From Blautia sp. (GTDB taxonomy: Bacteria > Bacillota > Clostridia > Lachnospirales > Lachnospiraceae), in contig JAPFCU010000071.1 of the NCBI GenBank assembly GCA_026169535.1, forward strand, positions 62,001 through 126,000: a stretch of 64,000 nucleotides of DNA, written 5' to 3'. Under the pieces are notes generated by a model. It saw only the letters and a list, made by a program, of their open reading frames with translations. It was not told where the DNA came from and searched no databases. The position numbers were made by a program, and so were the translations under genes. Below are positions 51,958-60,050 of this stretch, piece by piece. How positions within the stretch are numbered: the stretch's first letter is position 1; each line of letters begins with the position of its first letter.

Positions 51958-52398
51958 TTATTCCAAAGCAACATTATCATTATTTATTGAAATCAGGATT
52001 CCATATTTCGAATGAGGTAAATATTTTACAGTCAGAACGTCTCCCTTGTCTATTCCTTTGGAATAAGAGAATTCTACGTATTCGTCATGACCATCATCTA
52101 TACTGATGATCACAACACTTCTGTCATTTCCTTTTCCATGAGCATTGTCCCTTGCATAACCGGTAATAGTTTCAAATTGACTATTTCTGTAACAGGGAAT
52201 ATCCAGAATGATCGGCAGAAACATTTTATACAGGAAGATGCACACAAGAATTGCTGCCATTATCTTTAAGACGGTATCTTCTTTCTCTGTCATTTTATTG
52301 TGGAATTTTTTTCTCTTGATAAGAAAGAAAAACAGGGTGATCACCATTGCAAAAATGATTATGCTTCTGCTGAGCATTTTAAATAGTATCGCATCCAT
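51958..52398 (-). CDS. Membrane protein with DUF3592-like outer domain
   Basis: This 146-residue protein has two helices (residues 10-28 and 45-65) and an extracytoplasmic beta domain with SIDDGHDEYVEFSYSKG and KGDVLTVKYLPHSKYG. The last motif is the kind seen in DUF3592 proteins. GAGGAATG lies upstream of the ATG. It precedes the 703-codon gene by 21 bases and both share a similar outer domain, so they may act together. Confidence 0.65.
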   Translation of the reverse strand: MDAILFKMLSRSIIIFAMVITLFFFLIKRKKFHNKMTEKEDTVLKIMAAILVCIFLYKMFLPIILDIPCYRNSQFETITGYARDNAHGKGNDRSVVIISIDDGHDEYVEFSYSKGIDKGDVLTVKYLPHSKYGILISINNDNVALE

Positions 52399-52438
52399 TC
52401 ACATTCCTCATTTCTTATTTTTCATTGCTCTGAAATTC

Positions 52439-52581
52439 TTATCTCTTATCAAATTTTTCAACTTCCAATTTTTTGACAGCAAAATATTTCACCAAAAGAA
52501 ACACTCCCAAAATACAAACCAAGCAGAGCAAAACTGGTTATGCACCATCCTGCTGCCACTTTCTTTGCTGACTTTTTTCAT
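52439..52581 (-). pseudogene. Frameshifted remnant of a small membrane protein
   Basis: An ATG with GAAGGTGG nine bases upstream begins MKKVSKESG and stops after 30 codons. A second frame over the same bases reads LLCLVCILGVFLLVKYFAV and then KKLEVEKFDKR before its stop, a clear membrane helix with charged tail. The parts lie in different frames, consistent with one or two indels in a former gene of about 45 codons. Confidence 0.35.
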
Positions 52582-52668
52582 TAAATATACCACCTTCACA
52601 ATTCTTCTTCGGATACTTTTATCTTTGCATGGAACATATTTTCCAAAGACTCTTTCCATTTGTCCTTT

Positions 52669-53172
52669 TCACAGTCTGTCAAAGAACAAATATAGTGCCA
52701 GCATAACGATGACACAGCCGCAGAATACGCCCATAGCCTTCCTCAATTCGTTATCACGAAATTCTTCCCTTGGTAAAATTCCGTCTTTTTCGTAATCATA
52801 GTAAACGTGATCTGTGGTATAAGCCGGAATATGGTCTCCCACTTCATACTCATTATATATTTTCCCTGAGACCTGCATTCTCTTATCTGTATCATAGTAG
52901 AAGAAATAATTTGTAGATACACCATGTCTTCCACTGGGAGAGCTATAGGTGTCTTTTTTCCTGATTACAACATTCTCTATAAAATAATCTTTTCCAAGAA
53001 CCATTTGCTCCATCTGTTTTTTAAATTTCACAGAGGTGATTGCCACCCTTGTCCAAAGGAACACAAACAGGATACTAAGTATCACCAGCAAAACTGCTAA
53101 AAGTTTCTTTATTCTTTTTCTTCTTATTATTTTCGCTTCCAGATCTTTCGTCTTAATCAGTTTGTTGCTCAA
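52669..53172 (-). CDS. Membrane protein with DUF3592-like domain
   Basis: This 167-residue protein has a basic N terminus, a helix (LLAVLLVILSILFVFLW), an outer beta domain with YFFYYDTDKRMQVSGKIYN and YEVGDHIPAYTTDHVYYD, and a second helix at the C terminus. The start is TTG with a distant GGAGAGG, so the N terminus is uncertain. The domain pattern fits DUF3592-type proteins; the role is unknown. Confidence 0.65.
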   Translation of the reverse strand: MSNKLIKTKDLEAKIIRRKRIKKLLAVLLVILSILFVFLWTRVAITSVKFKKQMEQMVLGKDYFIENVVIRKKDTYSSPSGRHGVSTNYFFYYDTDKRMQVSGKIYNEYEVGDHIPAYTTDHVYYDYEKDGILPREEFRDNELRKAMGVFCGCVIVMLALYLFFDRL

Positions 53173-53275
53173 TTTTAATTCCCGCGCCTCTCCTAAAACT
53201 CAAATTGTATTAGCCCTTAAAATATTTGGGGACTATTTATATTTTTTTCTCCTGCAAGCTTTAACACTTAATTGT

Positions 53276-53965
53276 CTAATTGAACTCCACAAGATCCAGC
53301 CCGGTTTCCACCTGGAATCCATCTGCCCACTTTTTATCACGATAAAAAACAATCCCCTCCTGATATCCGTCACTGGTAAAAAACAACTGTTTTTCATCTC
53401 CATATTCTTTAATAATCTTGTTCAGTTCGTTTGCAACACTTACATCAAACCAGTCGTCGTACACTTCTGCCTCAAAAGTAAACTGCCTGTTTTTCCATTC
53501 AAAAGTAACTGTTCGTTTTCCTGTTCCTTTTTCCCAGTTCACCTGACTGGTATCTTCCTGTATATTCTTAAAATCAAGTTCTTCTTTATCCAAAGACGAA
53601 ACACCTGTCAGAAAATCCGTATACATCTTTTCTGCATTAAAGAATTCCACGTCAAAAGTATATACACCGTTTGCATAAGGAGTCCATGTCATATTGTCAT
53701 AATCAAAATCTCCCTGTCCCAGTACAGTCAGCAGCATCGCAGCCTTATTTAATTCCACTTCCGGCGGCATCGCTTTATAATCCTGTTCCAGATCATCTAT
53801 CATTTGATCGGTCGTTCCCTGTATCTCATATTTTCCAAAAATTTCAGCAAGTTCTTTATATGTTTTTTGCATAGTTTCTCCCCCTGGTAAATTATTTTTA
53901 AGTCCACATCCACTTAATAACAGCGACCCGGATAAAATAAATATTAAAAGTTTTTTCATGATCAC
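53276..53965 (-). CDS. Lipoprotein of unknown function
   Basis: This 229-residue protein has a lipoprotein signal (MKKLLIFILSGSLLLSGCG, lipobox LLSGC with the lipidated Cys near residue 20). The mature part is acidic and beta-rich (GDFDYDNMTWTPYANGVYTF). The frame can start at GTG or at the ATG two codons later; GGAAGG upstream fits either. No family recognised. It is probably exported and attached to the outer face of the membrane. Confidence 0.75.
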   Translation of the reverse strand: MIMKKLLIFILSGSLLLSGCGLKNNLPGGETMQKTYKELAEIFGKYEIQGTTDQMIDDLEQDYKAMPPEVELNKAAMLLTVLGQGDFDYDNMTWTPYANGVYTFDVEFFNAEKMYTDFLTGVSSLDKEELDFKNIQEDTSQVNWEKGTGKRTVTFEWKNRQFTFEAEVYDDWFDVSVANELNKIIKEYGDEKQLFFTSDGYQEGIVFYRDKKWADGFQVETGLDLVEFN

Positions 53966-53979
53966 AGTTACCTTCCTTT

Positions 53980-54507
53980 TTAGAATATGTCAGCAATTTC
54001 CTCTGATTTTAAGTTATCCAGCCAGCTTTCCATATTTTCAAAATTATCAAACTGTCGGGTAAGAGTGAAAATTTTTTTATTCTTATAATACAGTTTTATT
54101 TTACAGCTGTTTATTTTTTTATATGTAATTTTATTTCCTGAAAAAATGCAGCTTTTTCTTCCTTTCATTACTTTTATTTTTTTATCATCCAGAACAACAA
54201 TTTTATTATTTTGATAATATTTCCACATAAAAAAGTCTGCAATACTTACCAAAATTACTACCGCTGTATAGCACATATTTTCCCAGTCTCCGGATAGAAA
54301 ATACGAGATAAAAGCGATTGCCGCCATAATCCCTAATGGAATACAGATAATGGTCATAACTTTCAATACTTTCATCATATTGCTGCGCATTTTCACTGTA
54401 TAAACAGCGGTATCATCTTCCTTGCTTTTTTCTGTAAGGTATTTAAAAATAACTGGAACAAGAAAAATAGCCCCTAAAATATATGCACTACTGTAAATTA
54501 ATTTCAT
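53980..54507 (-). CDS. Unrecognised membrane protein of 175 residues
   Basis: Three hydrophobic segments lie in the first 95 residues, then a basic, lysine-rich domain (DDKKIKVMKGRKSCIFSG, KLYYKNKKIFTL) that looks like a small PH-like beta domain in the cytoplasm. GGGGAGG before the ATG is strong. The gene is more AT-rich than its neighbours in the core regions. Unknown function. Confidence 0.65.
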   Translation of the reverse strand: MKLIYSSAYILGAIFLVPVIFKYLTEKSKEDDTAVYTVKMRSNMMKVLKVMTIICIPLGIMAAIAFISYFLSGDWENMCYTAVVILVSIADFFMWKYYQNNKIVVLDDKKIKVMKGRKSCIFSGNKITYKKINSCKIKLYYKNKKIFTLTRQFDNFENMESWLDNLKSEEIADIF

Positions 54508-54546
54508 CAGTTCCTCCCCTAAACCATACAGTACAATTGGAACTTA

Positions 54547-54894
54547 TCATAAAAAAAATTCAAACCATATTCCAACTGTGATAAGTGACAAACCAGAAAT
54601 TCTCCCTGCAATTTTCGATTTTTGATATCCTAAAATTTCAATAGTTTCAGGGGTTGTAAATGGGAATACAGTAATATCTATACCCATTAGCATAATTCCA
54701 GCCCCGATAATAGAACTGGTATTCAATAAAATGCCATAAAACATCACCAAAAATCCAGCGATGATACCCATAATAAAATATTTTAGTTTATGGTTGTCTT
54801 TCTTAGTGCTTGTCCTATAATTATTTTCACATTCACTGCTACAAAATTCATAGCTGCTGTTTGAATTTTTACCACAGTATCGGCATTTCTTCAT
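54547..54894 (-). CDS. Zinc-ribbon membrane protein of 115 residues
   Basis: The N terminus carries a treble-clef-like cysteine set (KCRYCGKNSNSSYEFCSSEC, CxxC plus CxxxC), as in DUF2116-type zinc ribbons. Then follow three hydrophobic segments. GAGGTGA lies upstream of the ATG. AT-rich codon use. Unknown function. Confidence 0.65.
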   Translation of the reverse strand: MKKCRYCGKNSNSSYEFCSSECENNYRTSTKKDNHKLKYFIMGIIAGFLVMFYGILLNTSSIIGAGIMLMGIDITVFPFTTPETIEILGYQKSKIAGRISGLSLITVGIWFEFFL

Positions 54895-54916
54895 TTTAAG
54901 TCACCTCAGTAATTGT

Positions 54917-56125
54917 TTATCCATTAAAGCAATCCTGTCTGCTTCGTTTTTTCTTTCTTGCATCCAGCGGAGAAAAGGTCTGGATATAATCCCTTCGGAT
55001 CTCTGTAACATCCTGAGTAAGAAATGCGGCAATACGCTCCTGATCGGAAATCAGCTCCGGAAAGCAGGATGCAAATTTCTCTGCCAGCTGTTTCTCTTTT
55101 CCATACAGGTTAAGAGATCTCTCGTATCCAATCAGTTCTCTCAGGACAGAAGTAAACTCTTCATACCTGTTTTCTCTGATCTCCAGATCAACGCTGGCTT
55201 TTGCAGTTGTTCCATTTAGATAAAGAACCTTCAATAAAGTATCGTTTCTGGAACGATCCATGGTTACCCACAAAGCCAGCTTTTTTGAAATCAGCTTTCC
55301 GCCCATCAGCATCCAGTTCTGGCTTCGATAAATTTCAAGATACTGTTTCATGGCGGGATCTTCAAATGGTATTCGTTCAAAGTGCTCTCCCTCCAGAAGC
55401 AGCTCCAGCTGATTTTTGCTGAGGCTCTGATTCAGCACCGGTATACTGTGGCATGGCGTGCAAATATAGCGTTTCATTTTCTGAAATAGTGTAGCAACTA
55501 AAACTGCTATACAAAATAAACACAGAAAAAACTGTCTGTCCATTTCTACTTTACCGGTTGCTGCTTCCCAGATACCACACAGAACGATCACAACACCAAA
55601 TCCCCATAACCCGAAAATCAGAAGTTTTTTCAACGGATAAAAATGAATCCATTCGATGATCTGCACCTGCTGTTTGCCGCTCATAGTTTTCTCGCGTAAG
55701 AGCAGACGGGCAATCCATTGATTCAGAATCTGAGGAATCCATGCAATTCCAAACAGTAACGCCATAATACCCGCATAAAAAGCAATTCCGATCCATCCGA
55801 TATCAAGATAAGATTCCAGAAGCAGAGGGAAGCTTATCAGCAGTAACATAATAAAAAAAGATGGCGACGACGTCTTTTTTCGCCCCTTTTGGACATTCAC
55901 ATCATTTATCGCGGAATTGACACACAAGACAGAAATTATAACCGCTGACATCCCTCCTGACACCCAGTTTTTAAGATCTCCAAAACGCATGACATGTTCC
56001 TTCTGGTGCATGCCGGGAAAGTTCCCGGTAATGCCCGCATAAAGGCAAAAACCTAAATAAGCCAGCGCAAGCAGCGCTCCTGCCAGCTTCAAAATTGTTT
56101 TTCCAGAAAATTTTCGTTTCTCCAT
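54917..56125 (-). CDS. Unrecognised multi-helix membrane protein of 402 residues
   Basis: About six hydrophobic segments occur in the first 225 residues, in pairs, followed by a soluble C-terminal domain of about 170 residues (ICTPCHSIPVLNQSLSKNQL; WMLMGGKLISKKLALWVTMD). The last 20 residues are basic (ARKKKRSRQD). It follows the 259-residue gene by 46 bases, and both appear to be one unit. No family recognised. Confidence 0.65.
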   Translation of the reverse strand: MEKRKFSGKTILKLAGALLALAYLGFCLYAGITGNFPGMHQKEHVMRFGDLKNWVSGGMSAVIISVLCVNSAINDVNVQKGRKKTSSPSFFIMLLLISFPLLLESYLDIGWIGIAFYAGIMALLFGIAWIPQILNQWIARLLLREKTMSGKQQVQIIEWIHFYPLKKLLIFGLWGFGVVIVLCGIWEAATGKVEMDRQFFLCLFCIAVLVATLFQKMKRYICTPCHSIPVLNQSLSKNQLELLLEGEHFERIPFEDPAMKQYLEIYRSQNWMLMGGKLISKKLALWVTMDRSRNDTLLKVLYLNGTTAKASVDLEIRENRYEEFTSVLRELIGYERSLNLYGKEKQLAEKFASCFPELISDQERIAAFLTQDVTEIRRDYIQTFSPLDARKKKRSRQDCFNG

Positions 56126-56171
56126 GATGTTTGTTTCTCCTGTAAAATGGTATATAGAAAAGTAAGCTTGT

Positions 56172-56951
56172 TTATTCTCCTCTGCGCTGACGGATTATAA
56201 AATAAAGCAGCAGACAAAAGGTTGCCACAGAAGCTCCCATACAGGGAAAATAAATATCTCCGGACATTTGGTTCACAGCCGGATGACTCAAAACGCACAT
56301 GGTAACACAAGCCGCAAAGGCCAGTCCGCTTAGCAGAATACACAGTGGATTTCTGTTTTCAGTCAGCTCCAGGGTGTTCTCCCAGGTTTTCCTTCTCTCG
56401 AATTCCTGCAGCAGCATTTCTTCATCCTGGATTCCCTTAACCAGAAAATATGTATGTCGGATCATACGCTTACCGGGATGGCGTAACTGGCATCGAACAG
56501 CGTAATGGCTGCTGTTTTCTTTGATGTTCAATACTCTCAGGATTTCCTCTGCGCCATTTGGAAGAAAGGGCTGCCGACCCTGAGTGCGTAAAAATGTCTG
56601 GGTTTCCATTGCGCCAAGGGCAAATCCCCAGAATCCGCGTCCATGATAAGACAGACCGCGTGCATCCATGACCCATAAACGGTCGTTTTCTGTAAGGAAA
56701 AAGATCATGGCGTCCTGCATCCCGCGCCGTCCCAGCCTTGTAGCCAGTACAATCCCAAATGCAGTGGCAAGAAGAACTAAAATCATAGAAAAGCTTTGCT
56801 GGGGCAGCCCCAGAGAAAGGGACAAAAAGCTCCCTGCAAAAAGCAAAGCTGTCATCAGAAATACAATTCCCAATATTCCTCCCACCGTCCGATAGCCATA
56901 GTGGCTTTTTTTCTCTGTCTCAGGGGACATCCACACTTTTTTCAGCTCCAT
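56172..56951 (-). CDS. Unrecognised membrane protein of about 259 residues
   Basis: Two helices near residues 25-75, a soluble middle domain (DRLWVMDARGLSYHGRGFWG, later GAEEILRVLNIKENSSHYAV), and two helices near the C terminus before RQRRGE. The middle looks like a PH/YcxB-type fold, as in other proteins of this stretch. The start at 56951 follows AGGAGG by eight bases; the upstream ATGs overlap or precede that site. Confidence 0.65.
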   Translation of the reverse strand: MELKKVWMSPETEKKSHYGYRTVGGILGIVFLMTALLFAGSFLSLSLGLPQQSFSMILVLLATAFGIVLATRLGRRGMQDAMIFFLTENDRLWVMDARGLSYHGRGFWGFALGAMETQTFLRTQGRQPFLPNGAEEILRVLNIKENSSHYAVRCQLRHPGKRMIRHTYFLVKGIQDEEMLLQEFERRKTWENTLELTENRNPLCILLSGLAFAACVTMCVLSHPAVNQMSGDIYFPCMGASVATFCLLLYFIIRQRRGE

Positions 56952-56979
56952 TTTTATCGCCTCCTGTACCATCTTTATA

Positions 56980-57366
56980 TCAGTTTTTATCTCGTTCATT
57001 CAAAAATGACTTTACTCTTTCAACTGGAAATTTGTCCTCTATATCAACCACTTCAAACAAATTCAAAGGCAATTCCTTTTCTCCAATCAAGGTAAGATAC
57101 TCACTCACAGCTCTGCGGTCGATCATTATTTTGCCATGTCCGGCCCAGTGACGGTTACTCTCTTTCTTTTTTAAACCAGAAATCCAGTATTCATCTCCAT
57201 TTTCGATATCAATATAGTTTGAATAGCTTCCATTACTCTTCTGAAAAGCATGGTCATTAAAGTAAATGGTTTTCTTGGTTTTTGAGGTTTTTACATATCC
57301 GACCCATGCCGGACCATCATCGGAATATCCTGTTTTTAATTCAATATACATTAGATTATTAATCAT
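56980..57366 (-). CDS. Unrecognised soluble protein of 128 residues
   Basis: This protein begins MINNLMYIELKTGYSDDGPA and continues WVGYVKTSKTKKTIYFND, with a compact, aromatic-rich, beta-type composition (WISGLKKKESNRHWAGHG) and no membrane segment. GGAGG seven bases before the ATG decides the start. The start overlaps the end of the DUF3795 gene by eight bases, so translation is probably coupled. I have no functional assignment. Confidence 0.65.
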   Translation of the reverse strand: MINNLMYIELKTGYSDDGPAWVGYVKTSKTKKTIYFNDHAFQKSNGSYSNYIDIENGDEYWISGLKKKESNRHWAGHGKIMIDRRAVSEYLTLIGEKELPLNLFEVVDIEDKFPVERVKSFLNERDKN

Positions 57367-57790
57367 TTTTTTCCTCCGGCTTTCTTTCAAATGACAGGTA
57401 TCTTGTTCCCTGGAATGTCAGTCTGCCTGTCATAATAAAATCCATAAGCTTTTCTATATCATCAAATTCATCATAGTCTCCATGGATGCCCTCTCGATGA
57501 TATACAATTCCATTTTTCTCGTTTCTCTCCAGACAGTCCAGCAGTTTTTCCTCTCCATATTTTTTCGCAAATAAAGTAAATACATATGGTTTTATTTTAC
57601 TCAGTACCCCCTTTTGACAATTTTCTTCACATTTATAACAATGTGTCAATTCTTTCTCTATTGAGCATTTTCTGTTTTCACAAAAATCATGATCCGGACA
57701 TTCCTTTGAGCCACACCCATTACATGTAACATTTTCTGAACATAAACAGCATGCAAGACCACATCTGGCAATTCCTAATTCACGTTTCAT
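57359..57790 (-). CDS. DUF3795 cysteine-rich protein
   Basis: This 143-residue protein matches DUF3795: GIARCGLACCLCSENVTCNG, CGSKECPDHDFC and THCYKCEENCQKG give a dense cysteine set for zinc or an iron-sulfur cluster, followed by a helical part. CGGAGG precedes the ATG. It is the first gene at this end of the accessory stretch, divergent from the TetR regulator across an AT-rich gap of about 260 bases. Function is unknown. Confidence 0.85.
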   Translation of the reverse strand: MKRELGIARCGLACCLCSENVTCNGCGSKECPDHDFCENRKCSIEKELTHCYKCEENCQKGVLSKIKPYVFTLFAKKYGEEKLLDCLERNEKNGIVYHREGIHGDYDEFDDIEKLMDFIMTGRLTFQGTRYLSFERKPEEKND

Positions 57791-57980
57791 ATAGTACCTC
57801 CGGTAAATTTCTGTTTTTTAAGGATTTTTTATTTGTAAATAATTCATAGCAGTATTATATATTATGAGATGTTTTTTGTATATATTTTTCTGTATAAAAT
57901 GATATATCTTGTCGCTGCTCACTACTTTCACAGTATAGTTACTAACATTCTTAAATTTTATAATACCAAACGAATGTATC

Positions 57981-58009
57981 TTGACAGAAAGAATGCATTT
58001 AGATATAAT
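57981..58009 (+). promoter_or_regulatory. Consensus promoter of the TetR regulator gene
   Basis: TTGACA, a 17-base spacer and TATAAT, a perfect match, 41 bases before the start codon. The spacer contains the palindrome AATGCATT and the region upstream has the related AATGTATC, possible operator half-sites for self-repression. The rest of the 57791-58049 gap is AT-rich without clear features. Confidence 0.85.
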
Positions 58010-58049
58010 CAATACATACCAAGAGAATGTTATGAAAAGAGGAAGTCCT

Positions 58050-58697
58050 ATGGCAAGAAACAAATATCCGGAAATGACTGTAGAAAAAATTCTGGATGTG
58101 GCACAGCATCTGTTTTTGGAAAAGGGTTATGATAATACCACAATCCAGGATATTGTAGACCATTTAGATGGTCTCTCCAAGGGAGCGGTCTACCATCATT
58201 TTAAATCAAAAGAGGAAATTATGGACGCAGTAAGTGATCGTATGTTTTCCTCAAATAATCCTTTTAAAAAAGTCCGAAATCGTACAGATCTTAACGGTCT
58301 TCAAAAACTTCGTGAGGCAATCCGGCTGAATCAGTCTGATGAGGATCAGACCAGCATGACAATACAGTCTATTCCTCTTAAAAGAAATCCAAGACTTCTG
58401 GTTGAGATGATTGAATCCAACCGGCGTATTTTAACTCCGTATTATCAGGAACTTCTGGAAGAAGGAAATAAAGACGGTTCGATCCATACAGAATATGCAA
58501 AAGAAATCGCTGAACTCATACCCCTGCTCACCAGTCTATGGCTTCTTCCTTCAGTATTTCCCTCTGATAAAGAAGGTATGAAAAATAAGTTTCGATTTCT
58601 GGGAGATATGTTGGAAAAGATGGGGGTATCTCTTATGGATGCTTCGATTTGTGCACTGATAGATGAATTCTTTGAAAAAATTCCAGAAGAAAAATAA
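58050..58697 (+). CDS. TetR/AcrR family regulator
   Basis: This 215-residue regulator has a TetR helix-turn-helix at residues 8-55 (VEKILDVAQHLFLEKGYDNT, then GLSKGAVYHHFKSKEEIM) and a ligand-binding helical domain. The ATG at 58050 follows AGAGGAAG; the longer frame overlaps the promoter and is excluded. It precedes an MFS transporter by 89 bases with a weak terminator between. The usual role is repression of the exporter until a drug or metabolite binds. Confidence 0.92.
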   Translation: MARNKYPEMTVEKILDVAQHLFLEKGYDNTTIQDIVDHLDGLSKGAVYHHFKSKEEIMDAVSDRMFSSNNPFKKVRNRTDLNGLQKLREAIRLNQSDEDQTSMTIQSIPLKRNPRLLVEMIESNRRILTPYYQELLEEGNKDGSIHTEYAKEIAELIPLLTSLWLLPSVFPSDKEGMKNKFRFLGDMLEKMGVSLMDASICALIDEFFEKIPEEK

Positions 58698-58698
58698 A

Positions 58699-58720
58699 GT
58701 TGCCATAAGGCAATTTTATT
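58699..58720 (+). terminator. Weak terminator after the TetR gene
   Basis: GTTGCC and GGCAAT pair around ATAA and are followed by TTTATTTTT. The short stem suggests partial termination, so that some transcripts reach the MFS gene. Confidence 0.5.
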
Positions 58721-58786
58721 TTTAAGATATACATACCATCGTCCGGTATTATAATTAAAAACAATAGAAATATGGAGGTATCAATC

Positions 58787-60019
58787 ATGACAGAAAAAAA
58801 GAATCCGAAACTTTTTACCCGCAATTTTACATTTTTGATCTTGGGGCAGATCAGCTCTCTGATTGGAAATTTCTCTCTGAAATTTGCTCTTTCCATGTAT
58901 ATCCTGGAACAGACAGGCTCCGCTTCTGTTTTTGCAGGGCTGTTAGCTGTGGCTATGCTCCCTACTATTTTACTGTCCCCCTTTGGAGGAATTCTGGCAG
59001 ATCGGGCAAACCGCCGTAATATTATGGCAGCACTGGACTTTCTTTCCGGGCTTTCCGTACTCATTGCCAGTTTTGCGGTACCTTCAGAGCATGATATTTT
59101 TGCTATCGGCGCACTTCTTCTTATTCTGTCAGTCCTGGGGGCTTTTGAATCTCCTACTGTACAGGCGTGTATTCCGCAAATGCTGTCAGGCGACAATATA
59201 ATAAAAGGAAATGCCATTGTTAGTCAGGTGGCTTCCATTGCTTCTCTGCTCACTCCATTTTTGGGAAGCATTTTCTATACTGTACTGGGAATTCGGTCAG
59301 TATTCTATACTACGTCTATCTGCTTCTTTGTAACTGCCTTCCTGGAATGTTTTATTTTTCTCGATCATAAAAAATCACAGTCAAAAACAAAGCTTTCTTC
59401 TGTCATCAAAGAAGACTTTTCTGACAGTATGCGCTTTCTATGCCGCCAACAGCCTGGTATATTAAAACTTCTTCTGCTTGCTGCCTTCGTGAGTCTGTTT
59501 GTAACCGGTACTGCTGTAATAGGCTTTCCGTACCTGGTTCGAACAGTATTGGGGCTTTCCTCCAATCATTACGGCATTGCAGAAAGCGCTATGGGAATTG
59601 CTTCTGTCTCAGGAAGTCTTCTGGTAGTTCTGCTTGCAAAAAAAATATATAGCCGTCATCTTTGTATGGTTCTGGTGTCCTTCGGAATTTGCCTTATTCC
59701 ATGCGGAATTGCATTTATTCTGCCATTGAAAACGCTTCCCCGTTATCTTATCTTACTGATTATGTTTTGTGCCTGCCAGCTTGGATGCAGTCTGTTTTCC
59801 ACTTACGCTGTTTCTCTCATACAGTCAAAAACGCCAGAACATCTGATGGGCAAAGTGATGTCATATGTGTTTACTCTTTCTATGTGTGCACAGCCGGCAG
59901 GACAGATCATTTACGGAGCATTATTTGATCACTTCTCAGATAACGTTTATTTTGTTCTGATTCCAAGCGGTCTGCTCATATGTCTCATTGGATTATTGTC
60001 CCGGCACTTTTTGGATTAG
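58787..60019 (+). CDS. MFS transporter
   Basis: This 410-residue membrane protein has 12 predicted helices and the MFS-3 (MdfA/macrolide-type) features: NFTFLILGQISSLIGNFSLK at the start and GGILADRANRRNIM, the conserved loop between helices 2 and 3. GGAGG lies eight bases before the ATG at 58787. Placed behind a TetR regulator, it is probably a drug or metabolite exporter; the substrate is not evident. It is convergent with the Bce permease gene with no clear terminator in the 31 bases between. Confidence 0.9.
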   Translation: MTEKKNPKLFTRNFTFLILGQISSLIGNFSLKFALSMYILEQTGSASVFAGLLAVAMLPTILLSPFGGILADRANRRNIMAALDFLSGLSVLIASFAVPSEHDIFAIGALLLILSVLGAFESPTVQACIPQMLSGDNIIKGNAIVSQVASIASLLTPFLGSIFYTVLGIRSVFYTTSICFFVTAFLECFIFLDHKKSQSKTKLSSVIKEDFSDSMRFLCRQQPGILKLLLLAAFVSLFVTGTAVIGFPYLVRTVLGLSSNHYGIAESAMGIASVSGSLLVVLLAKKIYSRHLCMVLVSFGICLIPCGIAFILPLKTLPRYLILLIMFCACQLGCSLFSTYAVSLIQSKTPEHLMGKVMSYVFTLSMCAQPAGQIIYGALFDHFSDNVYFVLIPSGLLICLIGLLSRHFLD

Positions 60020-60050
60020 CAGATTTCAGTACACCTATGTCTTCCCGTCA

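Noticed and set aside
47465..57790. Whole stretch as a defence island or prophage
   Set aside because: No nuclease, helicase, reverse transcriptase, integrase, phage structural gene or attachment repeat is visible, so such a label is not supported.
57981..58049. Longer start of the TetR regulator
   Set aside because: The first in-frame start overlaps the TTGACA and TATAAT elements of the promoter, so it cannot be in the transcript made from it.
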